Shown here piece after piece: positions 24,301 to 34,385 of a stretch of 64,000 nucleotides of DNA. How positions within the stretch are numbered: the stretch's first letter is position 1; every line of letters starts with the position of its first letter. A model generated the notes under the pieces. The model was not told the origin of the DNA and searched no databases. It was given only the letters and a program-made list of their open reading frames with translations. A program made the position numbers and the translations under genes. Source of the DNA: Solea solea (taxonomy: Eukaryota > Chordata > Actinopteri > Pleuronectiformes > Soleidae); NCBI RefSeq assembly GCF_958295425.1, contig NC_081137.1:6342238-6406237 (forward strand), read 5' to 3'.

Positions 24301-25575
24301 GTCACGCTCCTGGGTTGCAGTGGCAGAAATGCAGCTCGTGACACAGCCTTATTGAGCATTCCAACCGGTGCACTGAACTCTGGCTGTACAATTATGTAAG
24401 ACAGGATCCATGGACGTAACACGTACACCAAGTTCCCCAACCCCTCCCCATTTCTCCCAGAGAAAGACTACATTCTACATCCTTTTACTTTGCTTTTAAC
24501 GTATTTTTCACAAGTTTCAAATGCTGTTTATGAGTTGTGAAGACTAAATAGCCTCAAGCTGGACTGAGAGGCTTTAATACTTTGCTACGTCACCTGCTTT
24601 AATATTGTTTTTCCTGCTTCTCGCAAACATCTACAATAACAGCCTGGTGTTTATACACTTGTATTTAATTTTGACAATCCTCCGTGTCTACCAGATGACT
24701 GCTGGTGTCACTGCATTTCTCAGAAATGACTCAGGCCTCAGATAGCTTCCTAATTTTCACCTATCCCCTACTTGAGCACAGGCTTACTCCTTGGCCTGTT
24801 ATGAAGTCAGCACATTTCACCAGGCTTATAACGCTGACACGTTTTGACAAGTGAGGAGTCTGTGTAGGTCGACATTCACCTAAATGGTCTATAAATATAA
24901 CATACATCACTGAATTCTATAGAAGCTTGAACACAGGGTTCCTGTTTTTTTCTGAACGTGCTGTGACAACAGAAGCTATAAAAAGACACATCTGTAAATC
25001 TTCTGCTGTCTGAGTGTTTTTGCTGACAGTTCCTGTTCCTTGTATGTCCATTATTAATATAATCTGGACTTTTAAACTGATTTGCTGCCATCATCTTCAC
25101 AGTGTCAGTGGCGTAAATGTTGATTAAATGATTTACAGGAGCCGGGAGGTTGTGAAATGTCACATTTTTAGATTGCCAATATAATCCCACTACCCCTCCT
25201 GTGTCAGTCACTGGGCCTGGACGACATCAGGCCTACAGCCTGTACTAACATCTGATATAAATCCTCGGCAAACTAACAAATAAAGCGACAAAAAACAGAC
25301 ATTGAGAGGTGAATTTGACTCCACTTAAGTCGTGGAAAGGTTCCCAGCTACTGCATAACCACGCAAACTGGGTCATCGAGGCTGGCCGGACTAACAGAGG
25401 CGGATAGGAAGAAGCAGAAACAGACAGACAGTGAGTAATAGTGCGCCCCACCTTGACCACCGGCCGGGTCGCTCCTCCAGCCCATCGGACGAAGCAGCGG
25501 ACTTCGGGGTTCTTCGCCCTCTGCTCGGCGGAGTCCTGGACCTTCAGCGGGGTGTGCCACTCTGTCACTGCTCAT
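18366..25575 (-). CDS. mir22hg: Possible 82-aa ORF in the miR-22 host transcript (two exons)
   Basis: Last exon: acceptor CTTTCTGCAG then coding 18490-18366, whose C-terminal part includes EEVEEQLRLLVPKSGLFVTP and ends SLTPSLP-stop. Candidate first exon: ATG at 25575, coding to a donor CAAG|GTGGGG at 25452. The first exon ends in phase 1 and the last begins in the matching phase, giving 83 codons with stop and MSSDRVAHPAEG at the start. The stop lies just before the miR-22 hairpin. I recognise no protein family. Human MIR22HG is considered non-coding, so this may be a chance frame. The donor is weak, middle exons may exist, and the 7-kb intron is inferred. Confidence 0.35.
20230..20470 (+). 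mobile_element. Tc1/mariner-like transposon relic (5' transposase region)
   Basis: The sequence includes AACACATGGCAGCAACTCAA, GACATGGTCAAGACGACCTG, GTTGGTGGTGCCAGACAGGC and ACAACCATCTCTAGGGTTTA. These match, from memory, the 5' part of a widespread teleost Tc1-like element. A frame-broken fragment remains, with no intact transposase. Fragments of a related element lie at 43537-43605 and 44188-44262. Confidence 0.65.
20585..20690 (+). repeat. LINE 3'-tail-like fragment
   Basis: GTGATGGACTGGCGACCTGT ... GTCAGCTGGGATTGGCACCA ... GAGGATAAAGCAGTGG is the very common teleost 'atggactggcgacctgtcc' repeat, which I associate with 3' ends of L2/Maui-type LINEs or SINEs that use them. Related fragments are at 39113-39210 and 45290-45375 and inside the 11.6-13.7 kb array. 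Confidence 0.55.
22449..22475. repeat. (TTA)n microsatellite
   Basis: Nine or so ATT/TTA trinucleotide units, continuing into a degenerate T-rich stretch to about 22493. Confidence 0.85.
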
Positions 25576-25700
25576 ATTCTAGCCTTCAACACGGCTCGGA
25601 ACCATTTATATGAACATGGTCCCGAAGCGGCTTCTCTGCGCTGCAGCGTCGTAGAAAACTGCGTAGGACTTCAGCCCCTTTACACAACTCCTGCCCCTGC
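25452..25700 (-). promoter_or_regulatory. GC-rich first exon/CpG block, probable start region of the miR-22 host transcript
   Basis: This is the most GC- and CpG-rich stretch between trarg1 and liat1 (CGGCCGGGTCGCTCC, CCCGAAGCGGC, GCTGCAGCGTCG). It lies 7 kb upstream of the miR-22 exon on the minus strand. A (CT)n tract and CRE-like motifs lie just upstream. No other gene nearby would use it. Orientation and link to miR-22 are inference. Confidence 0.45.
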
Positions 25701-25716
25701 CCCTCTCCCTCTCTCT

Positions 25717-25770
<54 letters not shown>
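25695..25770. repeat. (CT)n microsatellite
   Basis: Long CT dinucleotide run with a few CCCT interruptions. It produces artefactual Arg-Glu and Leu-Ser frames. Confidence 0.95.
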
Positions 25771-25771
<1 letters not shown>

Positions 25772-25871
25772 TCTCTTTTTCTCTCTGACACACACACACT
25801 CGTCAGACACACACCCGGCTTCACACTCCGATCAGCTGGCAGCGTAACGACGTAGGTACTGACGAAAAGCG

Positions 25872-26048
25872 TACGTCAGCATCGCTACGGATCTGACGTG
25901 ACACGTCATGTAGCAGTTTGACCTGTTTATAATCTTTTTGCTGACATAAAAAGTCGTTGTTATCGCCTCGTAAAACAGGCTCCTGCTTAAACAAAAGCAC
26001 CGCCTTATTTACAGTCACATACTGAACCAGAAATATGTTGTGACGTCA
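25872..26048. promoter_or_regulatory. Cluster of CRE-like sites
   Basis: Four TGACG/CGTCA cores in 177 bp: TACGTCA at 25872-25878, TGACGTG at 25894-25900, CACGTCA at 25902-25908, and a full palindromic TGACGTCA at 26041-26048. They lie upstream of the GC-rich candidate first exon of the miR-22 host transcript. CREB/ATF binding is a motif-based inference. Confidence 0.45.
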
Positions 26049-29000
26049 TTGTTCTTGTGTGTGGGGCATTTTTAAAGAGATTTTAGCATATATTAGCTTC
26101 TTTTTAGCAAATTTTAGCTACATTTACACAAGTTTTAGTTTATTTCAAACACATTTTGGTTGTATTTGAGCACACGTTGAGCTATAATTAATATATTATA
26201 TTATTATAGTTACATTGTAATGATCATGTAACAAATAGCTACCTGGCTGTTAGCATGTGGCTCAGCACACAGCAGTTCAGGTAGCAGGCTAACAACTTTC
26301 CTCCATACATTAGCTAGTCTAATGTTCAGTCATGGCAAAGCGTTCTGGAAGGAGCTTACAATGACGGACCAAAATGTCGCTGTTTGTGTTTGCCATACAC
26401 TATATAGAGCATTTTTTATTGACTGGTATTGCTAACATTGGCGAGCCTGAGATACATTGTGTCCACTTCACAGGAACGCGGTACTCATTTTATATTTCCT
26501 GACTTTGCCTGTGACTGGGATTTGGTATGTGCCAATACAGAAATCTCACCACTGCTGCTAAACTCTCTGACATTTAAAGTACACATCAAAGTGTTTAAAC
26601 AAGGCGTGACTGGTTAAACGTATACATGCTCTTTACTTAACATAAGATTGTGTGCATTGGTGTTGGACATAATACGAATACTGTGTATACTGTAATACTG
26701 TGCCCCTCTGTGTACAATATAGCCCCTTTTTGGCCCCACATCCTACTGACTAGGGCCTTCTTTCAGATGTCACTGTGTCACTGATTATGCTTTCTGCTAC
26801 ACTTGATTTTAAGCATCTTATCAATGAACACTTGATTGCTTTTTATTACAAAAATAAAACAAGATTAGTCAAATGTTTGTCTCTATCTGTCAGTATGTTT
26901 CTGATTTAAGTCAAACTAAGACAATAATCCGGTTTCCTTAATGTCAGGTAAAATAGAGCTAGTCTTAGTCAGACTAACATACTTGGATAATGTGATCCAT
27001 GGTTCGATTACTCCTGCATGTATCACTTAGCTGGACGGGAGTCGGACTTGGCCAAAATTTGAGCTGGAAGTAGAAGGAGGTGATGTGTAAACTGCGACGA
27101 CAGCTTCTTTCTTCGGACAACACAGATCTAATTTGTGTCATGACTAAGCAGGTACAAAACATACAGAACCACAGCACGAGAGATACAGACGCACATAGCC
27201 AATTAATAGATACAAACTGACTATCTAACAGCAGTACAAGCTAAAAGAATAAGGTCAGAAAACTCATTCAGAAACATCAGCACTATTAAAGTCAATGCTA
27301 CAGCTGTTAAAAGTCTCAGGGAGTCACCATTTACAGTAAAAGGTTCAGGGTGCATTTTGCTGACAAAGCAGCTCTTAAGGTGTTAGTTTAAGCTGCACTA
27401 TTGCTCAAAAGTTGCCCTGTGTTAAAACAGCACAGAGTCTGCAAATGGCCTCCAGAGACATCAGCAGGTTGAAGTGAACTTGTTACCCTCCCAACGCTGA
27501 CGCACACAGACACTGTATGAGGCCTCTTGTCCATACTCTCCCTCTCTCTCTCTTTATGTCACTCTGCAGCTTTAAGGCTGCTGCAGTTTGAGAAGCTGTC
27601 ACCTGACACAGTGAGCACAAACACATATACATCAGATCAAATCTGCTGTCTCACTCCCATGTCCTCTCCTTCCTCTGACTCCTTTCACCTCACAACTTAA
27701 CACAAATAGAAGGTCGATGTACTGGGACTTTTCAGATTGCGAATATCAACTGCTGGAAACCACACGTTTAATTTGGAGCTTGGTAAATTCCTGAATTCTT
27801 CATGAGTTATCGCTGCTCCCGTGGGACTTTATTAGATTCCTCACACACAAAAATGACGCTGTTTCTGTGAAAAAGGATGCTGTTAACATCTGACCCTCGT
27901 TGCAGGTTTAATGGCATAATGTCCACCATATGTGACAGTTCAAATCACTACCAATCAGTGGTCCTTGTTCAGTAATAGACATGTTATGTCACACACAGTG
28001 TTGTATGGTACAAGCAGCTATTGCTTCACAGTCATATGACCTCCTTTATCCGTGCTGTGTACATATCTGGGAATCTTTTGTCACGAGTTCACCACTTAAA
28101 TAGTTGGTGCTGAGTTTAAATGTTTCCACTGTGACTTATTGTATAACATTTACTAATTTCAGGCTCTAAATCGGTTCAAACTATGAGCCATGTCCATGTC
28201 TGTGAGTTAACACACCTCCTAAACCTACTCAATCATGTAAGATGATCCCGTTGCTCTTTGAAAACTGTCTGTACTGACTGCTGTGCATATCTGCAGTGGT
28301 AAGGTTGGGTTTTGGGTTGTCAGATTTCCTTGTTTCCAGTTTCCTAATGTGTGTACTTTGTTAAGTTTTAACTTTTGTCCTGGTTTTCCCTTGTGATTCT
28401 TCACCCTGCCCTAATATGATTCACCTGTGTTTTATTAGTTTCACCTGTGTTCAGTTAGCTCCGCCTCCCTCGTGTATTTAATCTCGCCAGTGTCACTTTG
28501 TTATGACCTTACACTTTAAACATTTCAAATCTTCTTAAACGTTAACTCTTTAACGATTGTTGACAAGTTATAAAGTTTGTCTTGATTCCTTACATTTCTG
28601 TCTCTGTTTTGTTGTCGTTTTTAAAGCTGCGTGAATATGCCTTCATGCATGAACGGTGTTCTATTACTAAAACTTGCCATGCCTCAAGGTACGTGTGTTT
28701 GTTTGTCATGGAGTCTGCACCTAATGGAGAAATGTGCATGACACTTATTCCCCCACCAACATTCACGACACACATGCTCCTCTAAACAAGAGCTCAGTAA
28801 AAGGTCTGAATAAATAGCAAACTGTTGGTCAAAGGTTGTGTGAAAATGGAAATTAGTGCAGTAGTCAAAGTAAAAAAACAAAAACAAATAAATAAAACTC
28901 AAATGACACTCTTGCATGGATTCATATTTGCCTTTTCAATTCTATTCTTCTGCTTCTCTCTTATTTATGATTATATAATTCTACATTTACTTGTCGAGAG

Positions 29001-30060
29001 GTTGTTTTACATTTTCTCTCTGACTCGACATCATGCTTTTTCCATTTTCTCTTTAGTAACCGTGGCTCATATCTGCATTCAGTTCAGAGGCTGAGCCTGA
29101 AGGCAACATTCTAATTTGTATATGTTGTGTTTTGTACGTACTACAGAAATTATTCAAATTGAAAACAAAAGTCACCTTTCAAGTATGTTTCTGTGCACAT
29201 GCATGTGAAGTGTTTGTGCCGAGGAACAAGTGGGGGACTGGATTCTGTGGGACAGGAATAGGATGGAAACTCCTCAGGAAATGCCTCACTGCGTGCTGTG
29301 AATGCTGTCAGAGGCAACACATAAATCCTCCTGCAGAGACAGTTTCACAAATAGTTTCTTTTTTTTAGTTCCTTTAACATTAGTAAAGATAGATTAAATA
29401 ACACTACTTTTACACTTCAATCAGTTTGTGATTGAAGTGTAAAATAAATGCTAAAATATTGTTGTTGTTGTTGATGTTTCTCTCTCTCCTGTCAAAAACT
29501 GCTTGAATAAATAAGTAAAAAGAATTATGGTAAATTACTAAGTCTCACTTTAAGTGCCTGATGTTTTCCACTAGTGATTAGGCATGGGATAATTTGGAAA
29601 TCTCCTGTGATGATTATCCTGACCGAAATAATATTATATAATTTTATTGGTAATGATTTAACTGGTTATTACATGTGAATGTGTGGAGCCTTCTGTTTGC
29701 GTTTAGAGTGTGCACACATTTGTACATTCCTTAGTTGGGCACATTTTCTAAAGGTTTACAGCTACAGATGATTGCAAAAACATGACTGACACTCACAAAT
29801 CACTTTTTAAAAGTGTAAAACTTTACGTCTTGAGATCCTGGAATGAATGAAAAAAAATCCAACCCTCCTTTTGGAGCAAAAAAAAAATCCTTAGCTTCAC
29901 TCCGATCACATACCCTGCTGTAGCTGTACAGTAGAACAGTGTTTATGATTTTCCACCAGAGGAAGCTCACGTACCACTGGTGCTACACGTGCCATAGTTT
30001 GAGAACCATAATTTTATACCAGACATAATAATATTACTCTTAGTTTTGGGTAAAATACCA
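26049..30060. other. Intergenic DNA between the miR-22 host promoter and liat1
   Basis: No gene is recognised. Open frames are short and without motifs. A retroelement-terminus-like stretch lies at about 28330-28515 (TTCACCTGTGTTCAGTTAGC, then GTGTATTTAATCTCGCC). Near 29400-29440 is a small hairpin (ACACTTCAATCA ... TGATTGAAGTGT). Confidence 0.5.
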
Positions 30061-30127
30061 GTGCACACGTAACATCTTTACAACTATGCTCTTCCGCCAC
30101 ACGTGTCCTTGGTAGAGGGCGTGTCCT

Positions 30128-30141
30128 GTTGCCATGGACAC
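30128..30141. promoter_or_regulatory. RFX X-box-like motif upstream of liat1
   Basis: GTTGCCATGGACAC, close to the X-box consensus (GTTGCC plus a degenerate second half). It lies about 280 bp before the liat1 start codon in a CpG-containing 5' region. Function is inferred from the motif only. Confidence 0.3.
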
Positions 30142-30406
30142 GCGTCACTGCAACGCGGCTGTGAAGTGTCAAATAGGAAAAATATCCGCGTCGCAGCCAG
30201 GATTTACTACTCCTTTCTGCTGTTTTAGCATTACGAAAGGTCGGTTTTGTTTTGTTTGACCGTACAGAAGTTTTTACCGGGACTAAAGAGCAACGACAGC
30301 TGTCGTGTGGATACGTTTTTGGCGTCTCTGCGTGTGTGGTGGATGTCTTCAGCACATCGACACCTTTTTAAATCCTAATTGTTACTGCGTGAACCAGAAC
30401 CACGCG

Positions 30407-31934
30407 ATGCCAGAAAACAAGACGATTTCCCTGCTGATCCAAACACCAAACCACACATCTGAGAGGAGAAACAAGAAGAAGACGAAGAGGAAAAGAAGCA
30501 GAAACACTGTTTCCACCTCTCCGCCACAAAGTCATGGTAACACCGGCAAACTTTCATTTAACTAACAGCCAAACAGAAGCCACATTATATATCAAGCATG
30601 TGTTTGATATATAATGTGTGAACTTGTACACAAAACAGCCCATTATATAGAAAAAAACCTAGATTTTACTGTAAGCTAATTTGACCTACTTTACTCACTG
30701 TTGGGTATATATAGTATAATTGTGAGTATATGTCTGTATAATTGCGTTGTTTTATTCATTTAGAATAAATAAAATGATATAAATAAACTAGAAACTGGAG
30801 TAAAAGCATGACATCTGCCTCTGAAGTGAGGCAGAAAGCCGCAAAGAATGGAATTACTTTTCATATATGATGTAAATATGTACTTGACTAGAGTGCTTAA
30901 TTAAACATACCAGTGACATATTGGTCATTTAAAGGGCAGAAAATGAACCTACAACAGTTTGACGAGGATTTGTTTCTGTTTTACATTATTTTATAATTTA
31001 TATAAAACCTCTAGTTACTACATACAGTATGGATATGACAGAGCACAGTGTCAGAGTTATTATGGTCTCCACACAATGTAAAATGAAATGTTCTTGTTAT
31101 TGTTGGCAAACAAGAACATAATCATTGTCCATTATTTGTACATTTTAATTCATATTTTCTGAATTAAATAAAGCCTCTCACTTATTGAATCGTGCAAAGC
31201 TGCAACTGAAATTGTACTTAATTTCTCAAAGACAGGGAGTCACATTTCTCCTGCTACTGTTAGGATTGCTTAAGCGGTTCAAACGTGGGTCAGTGTAAAT
31301 GTACATAATGTAAAGAGCTGTTTGGAGCATGTGGTGGTGGTTTAAGATTCCTGGTGAGCTGAATGGGTCATTAGTGAAAAGGCTCCCAGTGTTGCTTCAC
31401 CTCATCTATTACAGCTCATTACTGTAAACCAAGCCATTAGCCCTCCAACTCCACAGAGAGTCATGAGTAATCGAAACCCCTCAAGTCTACACTCTGCGTG
31501 TGTTTACATGTTTACACTGCTTCCCTACAGCGACACCTCAGCCTGTGTCTTTGCATCCGGTGTCCCTGCTGAGTCCTGGTCAGCCTCGAGGCCTGCTGCC
31601 AAAGCTGAGAGCTGCCAGTAAGAAAGGTGGAGAACAGAGCAGCGGCAGCGGCTGGAGGAGCAAAAAACACCCAAAGAGTTTGACACCAGCAAACAAAACC
31701 AGGGAGAGTGAGAGTGGAGCTCCAGCGCAGGGGTTTGTGTCAATGCCCAGCTCCCAGGCCAGGGAGAGTCTGAGGTGGGAGGGAGAACTGGGGGACCCCC
31801 GGGCTGAGGAGCAGAGGCTGGAGCTGTACAGGGCCGACAGACGGCAGCGGTACATCACACACAGAACGGCTCAGTATAAAGACGCACTGAAGGATGCACT
31901 GATACAGACAGAGCGTAAAGAGCAAAGAATTTAA
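30407..31934 (+). CDS. liat1: LIAT1 (ligand of ATE1; C17orf97 homolog)
   Basis: Two coding exons, 30407-30536 and 31531-31934, join in phase (G|CG) to 177 residues. The N-terminal part has a dense basic stretch, RRNKKKTKRKRSR, matching the Lys-rich region of LIAT1. The C-terminal part has the conserved LIAT1 segment: SSQARESLRWEGELGDPRAE, then ELYRADRRQRY. In mammals this segment binds arginyltransferase ATE1, and the Lys-rich part is hydroxylated by JMJD6. The start was chosen as the first ATG in frame with the basic region; upstream in-frame sequence lacks an ATG. A poly(A) signal ATTAAA lies near 32325. The identification rests on remembered motif similarity. The low-complexity middle is not diagnostic. 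Confidence 0.72.
30581..30618. repeat. Perfect short hairpin in liat1 intron 1
   Basis: CACATTATATATCAA and its exact reverse complement TTGATATATAATGTG flank an 8-nt loop (GCATGTGT). It lies about 45 bp after the donor of exon 1. The 15-bp AT-rich stem could be a transposon-end footprint or a cruciform-prone site. It does not match a microRNA I know. Confidence 0.8.
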
Positions 31935-34284
31935 CTGAAACAACTCTGTCATTACATTCATTTGAACAGAGACTGAATCCTCCATAAGAACTATCCTCTC
32001 TGACCCGCTCCCAGGATGGTTTTTTAATTAACTTTGAATAACTTGAAATAGCTGTGGATGTTTTATCACTGAATGGATACATTTTATGGTTTACGTTTTA
32101 TTACTCTGTGTTTCATGTTACTTCTGCATGAATATTTTATAATGTTATGAATATGATATCTTTGTAAATTTGACTGTTTTGGCTTTACTTTGCTTCCAGC
32201 TGCTGAACAAGACGACCAATGTTTCCAGGTTGTTCTTAATCAATTTCAATGACTTGAAATGTTTAATACAACAACAAAAAATATGCTTTTCTACCTAATA
32301 ATGTGTTTGGGTGCATTGTAAACATTAAAGTTGTTCCAATGTTAGACTTCAGGATTATCAGGGCAATGTTTCTGTAAGGATTAATATACAAGTATGTAGA
32401 AGCTCTTTAACCAAAACGATATTTTTAATGCTGGAATATAATTATTATACTACTATCCATGACTAGTTTTACAAAAAAACTGAAAAAAATAGTAAAGCAC
32501 ATAATTTTTTCTTGATTAAGATGTCAAATTATAGTTATTTACTTGCATTCTGAACAGAATTTTTTTTTTTAGTGGTTGAATGTTATGCTTGATTAATATC
32601 TTGCCCAGTGCAAAGAATAACAAAAGAAAACGGCAACGTTTCACCATGACCTAGCATTTAATTAAAAAAGAAAATCCAAATCATTTACATAAAACAATAC
32701 AAAATATAAGCCAATGGCGCTTTAAGCCCTAAAACTTCTACAGTTGTTAAAAAGTCTTCATGAGTTGAACTGTGAACCTGAGGTTTTCACCTGAGCGTAA
32801 ACACTGATTTAGAAGTAAAGAAATAAAGTGATAAAGCAGTCAGACACTGCACTTGTTCTTTCATGGAGGTTTTGTCTCACTGTCTTCTTTGTTCCCTGTC
32901 AGTGTGTTTTGTTGCTGTTGCCTGTTTCAGCATCTCTGTGGTCAAAGAGCTGAACAGCGGCGCTCTGTTTTCCTAAATTCCCCTCTGAAACCTCACTGAC
33001 CTCCCCACATACACGGCCACCGTGGACACGGAGGTCACAGCACCTTCAGGCCGCTCACACCACCTCATCAATATTTACAGCGGAGACCGCAAGGCATCAT
33101 GAATGTGACTGTTAGTGAAATACCCCTGAAGACATGTGAGATGTGAAAATAGAATAAAGATAAAAGCTGGATTAAATAATATAAAATAGTAAAAGCCCCC
33201 CAAAAAAGCTGCATCCATCTGAGGTATGTGGTGTTTGTGTGATGTATGGATTCAGTCCTGCTTTCAGAACACAGGTCTGTAAAGACTGAAGACTGTCTCT
33301 TTCACTCTCTGTCCTTGGTGAGAGCAGTGGAGACAAGGAGGCTGTTGTTGTGGTTTCATACCAACACTGCACAGACGATGAGTCGTGATGATGAGAAGTG
33401 GAGATCAGGAAAGCTGCAGCCAGCTCAGATCATCTGATCTGTCAGAGAGGGGGGAAAAAAAAACAGAACAGGTGACACACTGTAGGATATATGATTTCTG
33501 GCCACTTGGGGGCAGTAGAAACAAGTTGTTTGACATGTAATAAAGGAGTTTTTACACATACTACAGTTATGGTTGTTGGGAACTTTTAACCAATAAAAAA
33601 GTTCCAACGTGTGAGAAAATAATTCTCTAAAGATTCCACAATTTTCTTATGTAAGTGTGTGTAAGTGGGAAGAGGTTCCAAACACAAGGTAACAACAAAA
33701 ATGGCTCTGACAGTGGTTCTACATTATAACTTAATGCTCTGTTCTGAGTCTAGCACAATAAAACGTATAATCCTTTTCCAAAAAATGCTATAAATATGGA
33801 TATATATATATATATATATATATATCTGTTTAATTAGATTGTTGACTTTGTCTTTTAGTCTTAGGACAGGGGTCTGCAACCGGCATCTCCTTTTCATTTT
33901 CTTATTTTTTCAACACCTCATTTTTTAGAGATCAAGGCGATACATAAAAGTGTTCTAATGTTTTGTGCGTCACATACAATGTCTACATCAAATGCTAAAT
34001 CGAAAACCTCCCCAAACCTGACCAACTTAGAAATATGGGAAGCCATTTGGAGTCCTGTCTACTAAGTATGAACTACATAAAATCCAAATGTTGTGTTGTT
34101 GTGTTGTGCATTTCAAGTGGGCTACTTTTAATTTCATTAATTTTCCACAAACAATGGAAGGACTAAGTCTACAAAATGCTGTGTTTTATTTCAAACTACT
34201 ATAAACAGCATTGAAATGTCACTTTTCTTTTTGTAGTTCTTTCTATTTATTTGGCTGTTTTTATACTAAAGGTTGCATCTTAGG
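31935..34284. other. liat1 3' UTR and intergenic DNA
   Basis: The liat1 3' UTR probably ends soon after ATTAAA near 32325. Beyond it I see AT-rich DNA, a (TA)n run at about 33798-33825 and short frames without motifs. It is possible, but not shown, that a normal terminal exon of the neighbouring aifm gene lies here. Confidence 0.45.
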
Positions 34285-34385
34285 ATTTATTTTATTCATT
34301 TTTATTTAACCTTTATTTAACCAAATAAAAGACCCATTGAGATCAAGATCTCGTTCACAAGGGTGACCTGGCCAAGAAAGGCAGC
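34285..34385 (+). repeat. LINE 3'-tail-like fragment overlapping the aifm terminal exon
   Basis: TTATTTAACCTTTATTTAAC ... CCCATTGAGATCAAGATCTC ... GGGTGACCTGGCCAAGAAAG is a very common vertebrate/teleost repeat end ('cccattgagatyaa...gacctggccaag'). On the minus strand it supplies the last codons and stop of the aifm reading frame as modelled here. Confidence 0.65.

Larger units (their letters stand above)
18491..25451. other. Probable intron of the miR-22 host gene, with repeat relics
   Basis: No further exon could be supported. Visible content: a Tc1/mariner relic (20230-20470), a LINE-tail fragment (20585-20690), a (CA)n run at about 20997-21014, a pyrimidine-rich stretch at 21080-21450, element-end sequence 'cacactggacc' near 22070, a (TTA)n run near 22449-22475, a MITE-like zone with CGATAT/ATATCG motifs at 22735-23110, and a short CTG run at about 23418-23441. 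Open frames here are short and without recognisable motifs. Confidence 0.5.

Noticed and set aside
25245..25568. Minus-strand frame reading TEWHTPLKVQDSAEQRAK
   Set aside because: It begins at GTG, not ATG, and an in-frame TGA lies just upstream; the ATG frame at 25575 matches the last-exon phase instead.
25441..25824. Arg/Glu- and Leu/Ser-rich frames
   Set aside because: Translation of the (CT)n tract.
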